NCBI RefSeq assembly: GCF_003363135.1
Contig: NZ_QRBB01000001.1
Location: forward strand, 1,958,501 to 2,022,500
Direction: 5' to 3'
From: Alteriqipengyuania lutimaris
GTDB lineage: Bacteria > Pseudomonadota > Alphaproteobacteria > Sphingomonadales > Sphingomonadaceae
Length of the DNA stretch: 64,000 bases
Shown piece by piece: positions 35,200-44,570 of the stretch (position 1 is its first letter; the number at the start of each line of letters is the position of its first letter). The notes beneath the pieces were generated by a model that had not been told where the DNA came from, ran no database searches, and saw nothing but the letters and a program-made list of their open reading frames with translations. The translations under genes were made by a program, and so were the position numbers.

Positions 35200-35536
35200 C
35201 TGCTTTGTCCCGTTCTGCTGTGTGGGTGGCATTCCTTTGGCGGTCTCTCGCGGTCTCGGCAATCCTCTGCGAGGAGGCTCGTCGCGCCGGACGCGCTCAA
35301 GACTCATACGGATCGCCTGCGCTTTCTTTCCCGCATCGCCCGGCTTTTGCGTCTGTCCAGCGGATTTGCGGCACCACCTGTGGCGCTATCGGGCGTCAGG
35401 GCGCTTGCAGATATAAAGAAGTCTTTATATTGGCATCACCACACACGCAGGCGGCCCGGCCGCCTATGAAGAGACATCACCCCCCGGGTTCCCTGCGCCT
35501 GCCAGGCGTATGCCCACAAAATCCAAAGGAGCAAGC
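35200..35536. other. Divergent intergenic region between peroxiredoxin and ahcY
   Basis: No gene is supported here. The left part, up to about 35400, is GC-rich with no clear signal. The right part contains the perfect palindrome at 35411-35430 described separately, the likely ahcY promoter, a leader of about 100 nt, and AAGGAG before the ATG. The leader contains short GC-rich inverted segments but no fold that I recognise as an SAH or SAM riboswitch. Confidence 0.5.
35411..35430. promoter_or_regulatory. Perfect 9-bp palindrome at the ahcY promoter (SahR-like operator)
   Basis: ATATAAAGA (35411-35419), AG, TCTTTATAT (35422-35430). It lies between TTGCAG (35405-35410), a possible -35, and overlaps TATATT (35426-35431), a possible -10, though the 15-nt spacing is short. 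From memory, similar palindromes are operators of SahR, an ArsR-family repressor that senses S-adenosylhomocysteine in proteobacteria; this identification is not proven by the sequence. Confidence 0.6.
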
Positions 35537-36934
35537 ATGGCTACCAAGGAACAGGACTACATCGTCGCGGACATCGACCTCGCGGATTACGGCCGCAAGG
35601 AAATCGAGATCGCCGAAACCGAAATGCCGGGCCTGATGGCGCTGCGCGAGCAGTATGGCGAGAGCAAGCCGCTCAAGGGCGCGAAGATCGCCGGTTCGCT
35701 GCACATGACGATCCAGACCGGCGTGCTGATCGAGACGCTGGTCGAGTTGGGCGCGGATGTGCGCTGGACGACCTGCAACATCTACTCGACGCAGGATCAC
35801 GCCGCGGCCTACATCGCCGACAAGGGCATTCCGGTCTTCGCGATCAAGGGCGAAACGCTCGCCGACTACTGGGACTACGTCGCCAAGATCTTCGACTGGG
35901 GTGACGAGCCCTGCAACATGATCCTCGACGATGGCGGCGACGCCACGATGTTCGCCCTGTGGGGCGCGCGCATCGAGGCGGGCGAAGAAATGCCGTCGCC
36001 GAAGAACGAGGAAGAGCGCGAAATGCAGCGCGCCCTCAAGGCCTTCATCGAACGCAAGCCCGGCTACCTGACCAAGACGGTCGAGACCATCCGCGGCGTG
36101 TCCGAAGAGACCACCACGGGCGTCAACCGCCTCTACCAGCTGTCGAAGGCCGGCAAGCTGCCGTTCCCCGCGATCAACGTGAACGACTCCGTCACCAAGT
36201 CGAAGTTCGACAACAAGTACGGGTGCAAGGAATCGCTGGTCGACGGCATTCGCCGCGGCACCGACGTGATGATGGCCGGCAAGGTCGCCTGCGTCGCGGG
36301 CTACGGCGATGTCGGCAAGGGCTCGGCAGCCTCGCTGGCCGGTGCCGGCGCGCGCGTCATGGTCACCGAAATCGACCCGATCTGCGCCCTGCAGGCCGCG
36401 ATGGACGGCTTCGAAGTCGTGACGATGGAAGAGGCGACCAAGCGCGCCGACATCTTCGTCACCACCACCGGCAACAAGGACGTCATCACCGTCGACCACA
36501 TGCGGGCCATGAAGGACATGGCGATCGTCGGCAACATCGGCCACTTCGACAACGAGATCCAGGTCGAAGGCCTGGCCAACATGAAGTGGACCGAGATCAA
36601 GCCGCAGGTCGACATGGTCGAATTCCCCGACGGCAAGCGGATGATCCTTCTCTCGAAGGGCCGCCTGCTCAACCTCGGCAACGCGACCGGCCACCCCAGC
36701 TTCGTGATGAGCGCCAGCTTCACCAACCAGGTGCTGGCCCAGATCGAGCTCTATACGAAGGCCGATCAGTACGACAACGCCGTGCACGTTCTGCCCAAGC
36801 ACCTCGATGAAGAGGTCGCCGCGCTTCACCTCCAGAAGCTCAACGTGCAGCTGACCGAGATGAGCGACGAGCAGGCGGACTACGTCGGCATTCCGAAGGA
36901 AGGGCCCTACAAGCCCGAACACTACCGCTACTAA
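35537..36934 (+). CDS. ahcY: Adenosylhomocysteinase
   Basis: A 465-residue cytoplasmic enzyme that hydrolyses S-adenosylhomocysteine to homocysteine and adenosine, removing the inhibitory product of methylation. Motifs are [26 protein letters not shown], and the NAD-binding loop [20 protein letters not shown], plus [10 protein letters not shown] and the C-terminal KPEHYRY. Start ATG 35537 is preceded by AAGGAG with good spacing. It stands as a single transcription unit, and the palindrome at its promoter suggests repression linked to the methyl cycle. Confidence 0.97.
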   Translation: MATKEQDYIVADIDLADYGRKEIEIAETEMPGLMALREQYGESKPLKGAKIAGSLHMTIQTGVLIETLVELGADVRWTTCNIYSTQDHAAAYIADKGIPVFAIKGETLADYWDYVAKIFDWGDEPCNMILDDGGDATMFALWGARIEAGEEMPSPKNEEEREMQRALKAFIERKPGYLTKTVETIRGVSEETTTGVNRLYQLSKAGKLPFPAINVNDSVTKSKFDNKYGCKESLVDGIRRGTDVMMAGKVACVAGYGDVGKGSAASLAGAGARVMVTEIDPICALQAAMDGFEVVTMEEATKRADIFVTTTGNKDVITVDHMRAMKDMAIVGNIGHFDNEIQVEGLANMKWTEIKPQVDMVEFPDGKRMILLSKGRLLNLGNATGHPSFVMSASFTNQVLAQIELYTKADQYDNAVHVLPKHLDEEVAALHLQKLNVQLTEMSDEQADYVGIPKEGPYKPEHYRY

Positions 36935-36977
36935 GCGCTAGTTCAGCGATATCGCGGGGAAATCCTCGCGTAATGAG

Positions 36978-37013
36978 GGCCCGGCGTGGTTGCCAAGCGA
37001 CCATTGCCGGGCC
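36978..37013. terminator. Long hairpin between ahcY and divL
   Basis: GGCCCGGC (36978-36985) pairs with GCCGGGCC (37006-37013), and inside it TGGT (36987-36990) pairs with ACCA (37000-37003). The hairpin ends 12 nt before the divL ATG. It has no T-tract. It could end ahcY transcription or, if transcribed with divL, mask its ribosome-binding site. Confidence 0.4.
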
Positions 37014-37025
37014 TAGCTGATTCTC

Positions 37026-39380
37026 ATGGACCTCGGCTCAACCGCGCTGGCGCTTCTCGGCCTCCTGCTCGCCGCGTGGACCGCTGGCGCGGCGTGGCTG
37101 ATGATCGCCGCAGGCGCCCGCACGCGCGGCGCCGAGACCGCGCGGCGCACCGCGCGGCGGCTCAACCGCCTGCTCGACGAAGCGCCAACCGCGGCACTGC
37201 TGGTGCGCAGCGACGGCCGCCTCGAAGGGTCGGAGCGGCTTGCCCACTGGCTGGGTTTCGAGGAATTGCCCCAATTCCTGGGCGAACTGGCCAAGCATCC
37301 CGATCGCGGCCTGACCGCCGAACAGCTTGAGGAACTGACCGACAAGGTTCGGCTCGCCCAGAAAACCGCCGCGCCTTTCCGCATGGCGGTCACCTTGCCC
37401 GGCTCTTCGCGTGCGCTGGCATTGCGCGGCAGCCTTGCCGATCCGCAGATTTCGCCGGGCGGCGCAGCCCTGATCTGGGTGTTCGATTTCAGCGAGAGCG
37501 AGCTGGAGCTGTCGCGGATGCGCAAGGAAACCGCGCGCGCGAAGTCCGACTTTGCGGCGCTGGTCAGCCTGATCGAAGCCGCGCCCACGCCGATGTGGTT
37601 CCGCAACGCCGAGATGCGGCTGCAGCTGGTCAACCGCGCCTATGTCAAAGCGGTCGGGGCGGCCAATGCCCAGAGCGTGATCGACCAGCAGATCGAGCTG
37701 GTCGAAGCGGTCGATGGCAATCCGGCAGGCGAAGTGGCGCGCCAGGCCGCGCTGACCGGCGAACCGGTCGAACGGATCGTGTCGGTGACCAGCGTCGACG
37801 GGACCCGGCGCCGCTTCCGCGTTTCCGACCTGCCGCTGGGCGACGAAGGCGTCGCGGGCTACGCGGTCGACATCCAGGAACAGGAAGATCAGGCGCGCGA
37901 ACACCGCGCCTATCGCGAGGCGCAGCGCAGCATGCTCGACCGCCTGTCGGTCGGCGTCGCCCAGTTCGACGGGCAGCGACGGCTCACCTTCGCCAACCAG
38001 CCCTTCCGCAGGCTGCTGGGCGTGCGCCCCGGTGGAGGCGCGCTCGGCACGGCGTTCGAACGTTTGTTGAGCGATGCGCGGGACGAGGGGCGGGCACCCG
38101 AAGTCCGCGATTTTCCGAGCTGGCGCAAGGATCACGTCGCATGGTTCAGCGAGGGCGAAACACAGGAGGAGGACTGGCCGCTGTCCGATGGCACGCACCT
38201 CGCGGTGGTCGGCCAGCCGATGCCCGACGGCGGGCTCGCCCTGATCGTCGAGGACCGGACCGAGCAGCTTTCGATCGCCGCCAATCGCGACACGCTGCTG
38301 CGCACCCGCACCGCCATGCTGGACAGCCTGTTCGAAGCGCTGGCGGTGTTCGCGCCCGACGGCACGCTCCAGCTGTGGAACCACAGCTTCCCGGAAACCT
38401 GGGGCCTCGAACCCGATGCATTGGACACGCACCCTTCGGTCGACGCGCTCCTGAAGCTGGTCCAGCCCAATCTCGCCCGGCCGAAGCAGGTGAAGGGCGT
38501 GGGCGAAGTGATCCGCTCCGCCACGCTCGACCGCAAGGAGCGGGCAGGGCGCCTGCAACTCGCCGACGGTCGCACGATCGAATTCGCAGGGATTCCCTTG
38601 CCCGATGGCAACGGCCTGCTGACCACGCTCGACGTGACGGCGAACGAGCAGGCCGAGACCGCGCTGCGCGACCGGGCCGAAGCGCTCGAGCAGGCGGACA
38701 AGGTCAAGACCCGCTTTCTCGCCAACATGTCCTACGAATTCCGCACGCCGCTGACCTCGATCGGCGGTTTTGCCGAACTGCTCGAAGCCGAAGTCGCCGG
38801 GCCGCTGAGCGACGGGGCGAAGGAATATGTCTCCGCGATCCTCGAATCGGTCGCACGATTGACCGACCAGGTCGAGAATGTCCTCGACCTGTCGCAGAGC
38901 GAGGCGGGCCTGCTGCCGATTGCGCCGCGCGAACTGGCGCTGGTCGCGTTCGTTGCGGGGGTGGCGCGTGCGCGCGAAGATGCGATCGAGGCGAAGGAAC
39001 TCACGCTCGACCTGCGGGGCGGACAGTCGTTGTCGCTTTCGGCGGACCCGCGCCAGCTGGGTCGCGCGATCGGCCAATTGCTCGATAACGCGATCGCCGC
39101 CTGCAGTGACGGGGGCCGCATCGTCGTCGATCTCGGCAAGCACGATGGAGGCATCCGGATCGTCATCTCGGACAATGGGCGCGGCATGGACGAGGGCGAA
39201 CTTGCCCGCGCGCTCGACGGAATGCGGGAACGCGGCGGCAGCGAGGGTGCGCTGCGCAGGCAGGGCCTCGGGCTCCCGCTCGCCCAGCAGCTGATCGAGG
39301 CGCATGGGGGCCGCTTCGACATCCAGTCGCAAAAAGGCTCCGGGACGAGCGTCAAGATATGGCTACCGCAGAAACAGTGA
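37026..39380 (+). CDS. divL: DivL-type cell-cycle tyrosine pseudo-kinase
   Basis: A 784-residue protein with one N-terminal transmembrane helix (residues about 7-27), several PAS-type sensor regions between residues 170 and 540, and a histidine-kinase core. The phospho-acceptor box reads NMSYEFRTPLTSIGGF, with Tyr570 where kinases have His; this is the hallmark of DivL, known in Caulobacter as a CckA regulator acting through DivK. The ATPase domain has intact N (QLLDNAIAAC), G1 (DNGRGM) and G2 (GLGLPLAQQL) boxes. The next gene, tsaE, overlaps its end by 22 bp, the same neighbour as in other alphaproteobacteria. It should feed the CckA-ChpT-CtrA relay. Confidence 0.9.
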   Translation: MDLGSTALALLGLLLAAWTAGAAWLMIAAGARTRGAETARRTARRLNRLLDEAPTAALLVRSDGRLEGSERLAHWLGFEELPQFLGELAKHPDRGLTAEQLEELTDKVRLAQKTAAPFRMAVTLPGSSRALALRGSLADPQISPGGAALIWVFDFSESELELSRMRKETARAKSDFAALVSLIEAAPTPMWFRNAEMRLQLVNRAYVKAVGAANAQSVIDQQIELVEAVDGNPAGEVARQAALTGEPVERIVSVTSVDGTRRRFRVSDLPLGDEGVAGYAVDIQEQEDQAREHRAYREAQRSMLDRLSVGVAQFDGQRRLTFANQPFRRLLGVRPGGGALGTAFERLLSDARDEGRAPEVRDFPSWRKDHVAWFSEGETQEEDWPLSDGTHLAVVGQPMPDGGLALIVEDRTEQLSIAANRDTLLRTRTAMLDSLFEALAVFAPDGTLQLWNHSFPETWGLEPDALDTHPSVDALLKLVQPNLARPKQVKGVGEVIRSATLDRKERAGRLQLADGRTIEFAGIPLPDGNGLLTTLDVTANEQAETALRDRAEALEQADKVKTRFLANMSYEFRTPLTSIGGFAELLEAEVAGPLSDGAKEYVSAILESVARLTDQVENVLDLSQSEAGLLPIAPRELALVAFVAGVARAREDAIEAKELTLDLRGGQSLSLSADPRQLGRAIGQLLDNAIAACSDGGRIVVDLGKHDGGIRIVISDNGRGMDEGELARALDGMRERGGSEGALRRQGLGLPLAQQLIEAHGGRFDIQSQKGSGTSVKIWLPQKQ

Positions 39381-39829
39381 CCGTCGATCTTCCCCATCTG
39401 GCCGCGATGGAGACGCTCGGCGCGCAGATCGCCGCGAATATGCGCGCTGGCGACGTCATTGCGCTGTCCGGCCCGCTGGGGGCGGGGAAGACGACCCTCG
39501 CGCGTGCGATCCTGCGTGCGGCAGGGCATGCAGGCGAGGTGCCGTCGCCCACTTTCACGCTGATCGAGCTGTACGATGCGCTCGACCCGCCGGTCGCGCA
39601 TGCCGACTTCTACCGCCTCGAAGACCCGGCCGAGGCGGCTGAGCTGGGTCTCGAAGATTACCGCGACGGCGCTGTCCTCATCGCCGAGTGGCCCGAACGC
39701 GCGGGCGGCTTCGCGCACGAACCCGGCTGCCTCCGCGTCGACATTGCTTTCGTCGACGAGACGGCTGCGGATGAGGGGCGCAAGGCGATTGTCCAATGCG
39801 GGGGCAATTGGCTAGGACGCGAGCCATGA
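39359..39829 (+). CDS. tsaE: tRNA threonylcarbamoyladenosine biosynthesis ATPase TsaE
   Basis: A 156-residue P-loop protein needed for t6A37 modification of ANN-reading tRNAs, working with TsaB and TsaD. The Walker A is GPLGAGKTTLAR near residue 40; then VPSPTFTLIELY and the HADFYRLEDPAEAAELGLEDY stretch with the catalytic acidic residues, given in two parts as HADFYRLEDP and AAELGLEDY; VLIAEWPERAGG follows. It starts inside the end of divL and its stop overlaps amgK by ATGA, so expression is coupled to both. Confidence 0.94.
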   Translation: MATAETVTVDLPHLAAMETLGAQIAANMRAGDVIALSGPLGAGKTTLARAILRAAGHAGEVPSPTFTLIELYDALDPPVAHADFYRLEDPAEAAELGLEDYRDGAVLIAEWPERAGGFAHEPGCLRVDIAFVDETAADEGRKAIVQCGGNWLGREP

Positions 39830-40821
39830 GCACTCTGCCTGACGGTATCCACGACTTCCTCGGCTCGGCAGGCTGGGACGGAGCGCGAATCGCCCCGCTG
39901 ACCGGCGACGCGAGCTTCCGGCGCTATTTCCGCATCCAGCGCGATGGAGAGGCTGGACCGCAAAGCGCGATGCTGATGCACGCCCCCCCGCCCGAAGACC
40001 CGCGCGAGTTCCTGCATGTGGGTCGCTGGCTGATCGAACAGCAGGTGCGCGCGCCGCAGATCTATGCCGAGGATGCCGATGCGGGCTGGGTGCTGATCGA
40101 GGATTTCGGCGATGCGCGGATGCGCGACTGGCTGGACGACAACCCCGACGGCGAAGATGCGGCCTATGGCGCGGCGATCGATGCGCTGGCCGATCTCCAC
40201 CGCACACCGCCCGGACCCTTCAATCCCTACGACGAAGAGACCTACCTGCGTGAGACGCAGCTCTTCACCGAATGGTACTGCCCCGCGATCGGCCTCGATG
40301 TCGACACGCAAGGCTTCGACGCGGCATGGCAGGAGGTGCTTGCTCCGCTGGTGGCGAACCAGCAGCCCGGCGTCACCGTGCTGCGCGATTATCATGCGGA
40401 GAACATCATGCTGCTGCGCCCGGACGACGGCGCGGACGAGCAGGGCGTGATCGATTTCCAGGACGCGCTGGTCGGCCATCCGGCATACGATCTCGTCTCC
40501 TTGCTGCAGGACGCGCGGCGCGACGTTTCGCCCGAGCTCGAGGCGCGGATGCTCGCCCGCTATCGCGCCTGCGCGGATTGCGGGGAGCAGTTCGATGCCG
40601 ACTACGCGCGGCTCGGCGCTCAGCGGAACACCAAGATCGTCGGCATCTTCGCGCGGTTGAACGAGCGCGACGGCAAGCCACGCTACCTCGAGCTGATCCC
40701 CCGCGTGTGGGAAGCACTGGAGCGCGATCTGAAGCATCCCGCACTCGCCCCGGTGGCACGGTGGTTCGACGCCAATATTCCCGCAGACCTGCGCGCACGG
40801 CGCGGGGCGGTGCCGGCATGA
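39826..40821 (+). CDS. amgK: N-acetylmuramate/N-acetylglucosamine kinase AmgK
   Basis: A 331-residue kinase of the aminoglycoside phosphotransferase fold. The nucleotide region is SFRRYFRI, the catalytic Brenner motif VLRDYHAENIMLL is near residue 190, and the metal-binding VIDFQDALVGHPAYDLVSLL follows. Proteins of this kind phosphorylate the anomeric position of MurNAc and GlcNAc during peptidoglycan recycling. Identification is strengthened by the adjacent murU gene, which overlaps by ATGA. Together they let MurNAc return to UDP-MurNAc without de novo synthesis, the route that bypasses the fosfomycin target. Confidence 0.88.
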   Translation: MSTLPDGIHDFLGSAGWDGARIAPLTGDASFRRYFRIQRDGEAGPQSAMLMHAPPPEDPREFLHVGRWLIEQQVRAPQIYAEDADAGWVLIEDFGDARMRDWLDDNPDGEDAAYGAAIDALADLHRTPPGPFNPYDEETYLRETQLFTEWYCPAIGLDVDTQGFDAAWQEVLAPLVANQQPGVTVLRDYHAENIMLLRPDDGADEQGVIDFQDALVGHPAYDLVSLLQDARRDVSPELEARMLARYRACADCGEQFDADYARLGAQRNTKIVGIFARLNERDGKPRYLELIPRVWEALERDLKHPALAPVARWFDANIPADLRARRGAVPA

Positions 40822-41534
40822 GCGATCTCGTCAGCGATACCGCGATGGTGATGGCGGCAGGGCTGGGCAAGCGGATGCGACCGCTGACCGCAACGATGCC
40901 CAAGCCGCTGGTGCGGGTGGCGGGCAAGCCGCTGATCGATCACACGCTCGACCGCCTCGCCGATGCCGGGCTGGCGCGTGCCGTGGTCAATGTCCATTAT
41001 CTCGCCGACGCGCTCGAAGCCCACGTGGCGGAGCGTGAGCGCCCCAAGGTCGCCATCTCCGACGAGCGTGCGGAATTGCTGGAAACCGGCGGCGGGATGA
41101 TCAAGGCGAAGGACAAGCTGCCCGATCCGTTCTTCTGCCTCAACTCCGACAATATCTGGCTCGACGGCCCGCGAAATGCCTTCGCCGAATTGTCCGACCG
41201 GTGGGATGCCGACGCGATGGATGCGCTGTTGCTGGTGGTGCCGCACAAGCGCGCGGCGAACTTCAGCGGGCCGGGCGATTTTCATCTCGACGGACGTGGC
41301 GGGCTGACCCGGCGCAAGCCGGGGCGGATTGCTCCGTTCATCTATACCGGGATCCAGCTGGTGTCGCATCGCCTGCTGCGCGATGCGCCCGAAGGCAAGT
41401 TCTCGACCAACATCCTGTGGTCTCGCGCGATCGAGGAAGGGCGGCTGTATGGCCTGCCTTTCAACGGCGAGTGGTTCGAGGTCGGCACCCCGCAGGCGAT
41501 CCGCCCGACCGAAGAGGCGCTTGCCAGTGGCTGA
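40818..41534 (+). CDS. murU: N-acetylmuramate alpha-1-phosphate uridylyltransferase MurU
   Basis: A 238-residue nucleotidyltransferase. The signature MVMAAGLGKRMRPLTATMPKPL opens the protein (positions about 10-31, with GLGKRMRP and the KPL lysine), followed by the metal-binding Asp region FFCLNSDNIW and the C-terminal GEWFEVGTPQAI. It makes UDP-MurNAc from MurNAc-1-phosphate supplied by AmgK. The ATG overlaps the amgK stop. Other sugar-1-phosphate nucleotidyltransferases look similar, but its pairing with amgK makes MurU the best call. Confidence 0.88.
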   Translation: MSDLVSDTAMVMAAGLGKRMRPLTATMPKPLVRVAGKPLIDHTLDRLADAGLARAVVNVHYLADALEAHVAERERPKVAISDERAELLETGGGMIKAKDKLPDPFFCLNSDNIWLDGPRNAFAELSDRWDADAMDALLLVVPHKRAANFSGPGDFHLDGRGGLTRRKPGRIAPFIYTGIQLVSHRLLRDAPEGKFSTNILWSRAIEEGRLYGLPFNGEWFEVGTPQAIRPTEEALASG

Positions 41535-41540
41535 GGCCCC

Positions 41541-44500
41541 GTGTGTCTGAGACGATGTGTGTCTGAAAGGGGCAAGCCGCAGGTCTATTCGATCGCGGCC
41601 CATCGCGGGTTCGCCGATGCGCTGGTGGCCGGGCTGGTCCCGCGTTACGGCGAGGAAGGCCTCGGCCTCGCACGGCTGACGCTGCTGCTGCCGAGCGGGC
41701 GCGCGATCCGCACGGTGAGCGAGGCTTTCGTGCGCCATATGGGTGAGAGCGACACCCGCGGCCTGCTGCTGCCGCGGATGGTTACGATCGGCGATCTTTC
41801 GCTCGACGAAGCGCTGGGGCCGCTGCTCGATCCGCTCGGGGCGAGCGATATTCCGCCAGCCGTCGATCCGACCTTCCGCTGGCTGCGGCTGGCCGCGCTT
41901 TTGGCGGACGAGATGGGTGATGACGCGCCTAGCGGCCCGCCGCTGTTCCGTCAGGCGCAGATGCTCGCGCAGACGATGGATCGCCTGCTGGTCGAGGAGA
42001 TTGCCCCCGAAGAGCTGCTGGGCGATCCTGTTCTCGATGTCGTCGGATCGGTCGCGGGGCACTGGCAGAACAGCCTGCGGCGGTTTGCGCGGGTGCAGGC
42101 GCGGTGGCTGGTCGAACTGGCGGAGATGGGCCGGGTCGATGCGGCCACCCGTCGCAACCTGCTGTTCGCGCATGCGGTGAAGAGCTGGCGCGCCGATGCT
42201 CCGGCCACACCGATCGTCGCCGCCGGCGTCACCAGCGCTGCGCCCGCGCTCGCGCGGCTGCTGCGGGTGGTGAGCGAGCTGCCGCAGGGCGCGGTCATTC
42301 TGCCCGATCTCGATCTCGCGCTGTCCGATGCGGCGTGGGCGGAGCTGGGCCGCGCGGGCCAATCCGACGATGCGCAGGGCGAGACGCTGGGCCGCGACGA
42401 TGCGCCGACGCATCCGCAATACCACCTCAAGCTGCTGCTCAATCGGATGGGCGTCAATCGCGGCGAGGTCCAGCAGTGGCACCGTCGCGGGATGGGCGCG
42501 GCGAACCCCGACCGGACCCGTGCGGTCAGCGCGCTGTTCCTGCCGCCCGAAGCGAGCAAGGTCTGGGTCGATCTTCCGTCCGAGAAGCGGCGGCTCGCGG
42601 GCGTGCGGCTGCTGGAAACGGGCAATGCGGAGGAGGAGGCACAGGCGGTCGCACTCGCCGTGCGCGAGGCGCTGGAGACGGCGGGCAGACGGGTCGCGGT
42701 GGTGACGCCCGATCGCGCGCTCGCGCGGCGGATCGTCCATCACCTACGCCGGTGGGACATTCAGGCCGACGATTCGGCGGGCATGCCGCTCGGCGAGACG
42801 TCCGCTGGGCGGGCGCTGCTGCTACTCGCCCAAGTTATCGCGGAGGATGCGGCTCCGGTGCCGCTGGTCGCCTTGCTGGGCCACCCGGCGATGGGTGTCG
42901 TGGACTCAGCGGACGGGGCGCAGGACGAGGGACCGGCCCGCGCGGACTGGCTCGATGCGCTCCGCCGGTTCGAAGCCCGCCTGCGCGGTCCGCGCCCCGC
43001 AGCAGGGCTGCGCCCGCTGCGCCCGATCGCCGAGAAGGCGGACGTTTCCCAGTGGTGGGATTCGGTCGCAACACGGCTGGCCCTTTTGTTCGAGGTGGAG
43101 GGAGAGGCCCCGCTCGCCGACCTCCTGACCCGCCTCGCGCAAGTGCTCGAGGATTTCTGTGGCGAGGGCATCTGGGGGCGTGAGGATGGCCGCGCGCTCG
43201 GCAGCTTCGTGGACGATCTGCGCCAGCAGGCCCTGGCGGCACGGACCATGCTCGACCCGCAGGACCTCCACGGCCTGCTCACCGATGCGATGGAGCGGAT
43301 CGCGGTGCGGCCTGCCTATGGCGGGCATCCGCGCGTCGCAGTCTACGGCCTGCTCGAAAGCCGGATGGCGCGCGCCGATCTCGTCATTTGTGCGGGGCTG
43401 AACGAGGGCACCTGGCCGCGCGGTGCGTCGCCCGATCCGCTGCTCGCGCCGCCCGTGCTGCGTGCGCTCGGCGTGCCGGGGGGCGAGTTCCGGATCGGCC
43501 TCGCCGCGCATGATCTCGCGGGCGCGCTGGGCGCGCCGCAGGTGCTGCTGACCCGCGCCGAACGGACCGCCGAAGGGCCCGCGATCCCGTCGCGTTTCTT
43601 CCTGCGAATCAAGGCCTTGCTCGGCGATCTGGCCAGTCGCCATGAAGAGACCGCGCTGCCTGCGCTGGTCGATGCGCTGCGGGATGCCGAACCGGCTCAG
43701 CCGTACCCGCAACCGCAGCCCAGCCCGCCCGCAAGCTTGCGCCGCGTGCGCATCAGCGCGACCGCGCTCGATCGCCTGCGCTCGGACCCCTACCAGTTCT
43801 ACGCCCGCTCGATCCTCCATCTGGGCGAGATGGACCCGCTCGATGCCGAGCCTTCGCCAGCATGGCAGGGCACGCTGGCGCATGCGATTCTCGAGGAATG
43901 GCACAAGCAGGGCGGTGCGCTGACCGATCTTGCCGAAAAGCATCTCGCCGCAATGGATGCCCATCCGCTGACCCGCGCGCTGTGGGAGCCGCGCCTGATG
44001 GCCGCGCTCGAATGGATTGCCAACGAGGTTGCATCCGATCCGCAACGGCAGATCGTGGGCGTGGAAGAGAAGGGGGCGCGCACGTTCGGCGGGATCGAGA
44101 TCGGCGGCACGGCGGACCGGATCGACCGGCTGGCCGACGGCAGTTACGCGATCGTCGATTACAAGACCGGCGGCCCGCCGTCGAAGAAGATGGTGCAGGA
44201 AGGCTTCGCGCTCCAGCTCGGCACGCTCGGCCTGCTGCTGGCGGAGGGCGCCTATGCCGATCGCGGGATCGAGGGCACGCCCACGCGGTTCGAATACTGG
44301 TCGCTGGCGCGCGATGCGAAGTCGGACACCGGCTTCGGTTATGTCACCACGCCGCTCAAAGTGGGCGCGGCGCGTAGCGGGATCGAACCGGACGATTTCC
44401 TCCCCGAAACACGCCGTTTCCTCTCCGACGCACTCGATCGCTGGATTCTGGGCGACGAGGCCTTCACCGCGCGGCCCAATCCCGATCTCAAGCTCTACGC

Positions 44501-44570
44501 CACCTACGACCAGCTGATGCGGTTGGAGGAATGGCTCGGCCGGGAAAGCCAGGGGGGTGAAGAGGGATGA
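41541..44570 (+). CDS. addB: Double-strand break repair protein AddB
   Basis: A roughly 1,000-residue subunit of the AddAB helicase-nuclease, the alphaproteobacterial counterpart of RecBCD. The N-terminal half is a degenerate helicase-like region; the C-terminal nuclease domain has IEIGGTADRIDRLADG and AIVDYKTGGPPSKK, the PD-(D/E)XK core. The start is unclear: GTG 41541 and GTG 41559 are both possible, and neither has a strong ribosome-binding site. Direct 10-bp repeats GTGTGTCTGA at 41541 and 41557 lie here. It overlaps addA by 4 bp. Confidence 0.93.
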   Translation: MCLRRCVSERGKPQVYSIAAHRGFADALVAGLVPRYGEEGLGLARLTLLLPSGRAIRTVSEAFVRHMGESDTRGLLLPRMVTIGDLSLDEALGPLLDPLGASDIPPAVDPTFRWLRLAALLADEMGDDAPSGPPLFRQAQMLAQTMDRLLVEEIAPEELLGDPVLDVVGSVAGHWQNSLRRFARVQARWLVELAEMGRVDAATRRNLLFAHAVKSWRADAPATPIVAAGVTSAAPALARLLRVVSELPQGAVILPDLDLALSDAAWAELGRAGQSDDAQGETLGRDDAPTHPQYHLKLLLNRMGVNRGEVQQWHRRGMGAANPDRTRAVSALFLPPEASKVWVDLPSEKRRLAGVRLLETGNAEEEAQAVALAVREALETAGRRVAVVTPDRALARRIVHHLRRWDIQADDSAGMPLGETSAGRALLLLAQVIAEDAAPVPLVALLGHPAMGVVDSADGAQDEGPARADWLDALRRFEARLRGPRPAAGLRPLRPIAEKADVSQWWDSVATRLALLFEVEGEAPLADLLTRLAQVLEDFCGEGIWGREDGRALGSFVDDLRQQALAARTMLDPQDLHGLLTDAMERIAVRPAYGGHPRVAVYGLLESRMARADLVICAGLNEGTWPRGASPDPLLAPPVLRALGVPGGEFRIGLAAHDLAGALGAPQVLLTRAERTAEGPAIPSRFFLRIKALLGDLASRHEETALPALVDALRDAEPAQPYPQPQPSPPASLRRVRISATALDRLRSDPYQFYARSILHLGEMDPLDAEPSPAWQGTLAHAILEEWHKQGGALTDLAEKHLAAMDAHPLTRALWEPRLMAALEWIANEVASDPQRQIVGVEEKGARTFGGIEIGGTADRIDRLADGSYAIVDYKTGGPPSKKMVQEGFALQLGTLGLLLAEGAYADRGIEGTPTRFEYWSLARDAKSDTGFGYVTTPLKVGAARSGIEPDDFLPETRRFLSDALDRWILGDEAFTARPNPDLKLYATYDQLMRLEEWLGRESQGGEEG

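Noticed and set aside
35431..35536. Possible SAH or SAM riboswitch in the ahcY leader
   Set aside because: No conserved core of the known riboswitch classes could be recognised; the protein operator at 35411-35430 explains regulation more simply.
41541..41566. Direct repeat GTGTGTCTGA twice at the addB start as a regulatory repeat
   Set aside because: Only two 10-bp copies, 16 bp apart; chance or slippage is sufficient. It only makes the addB start ambiguous.
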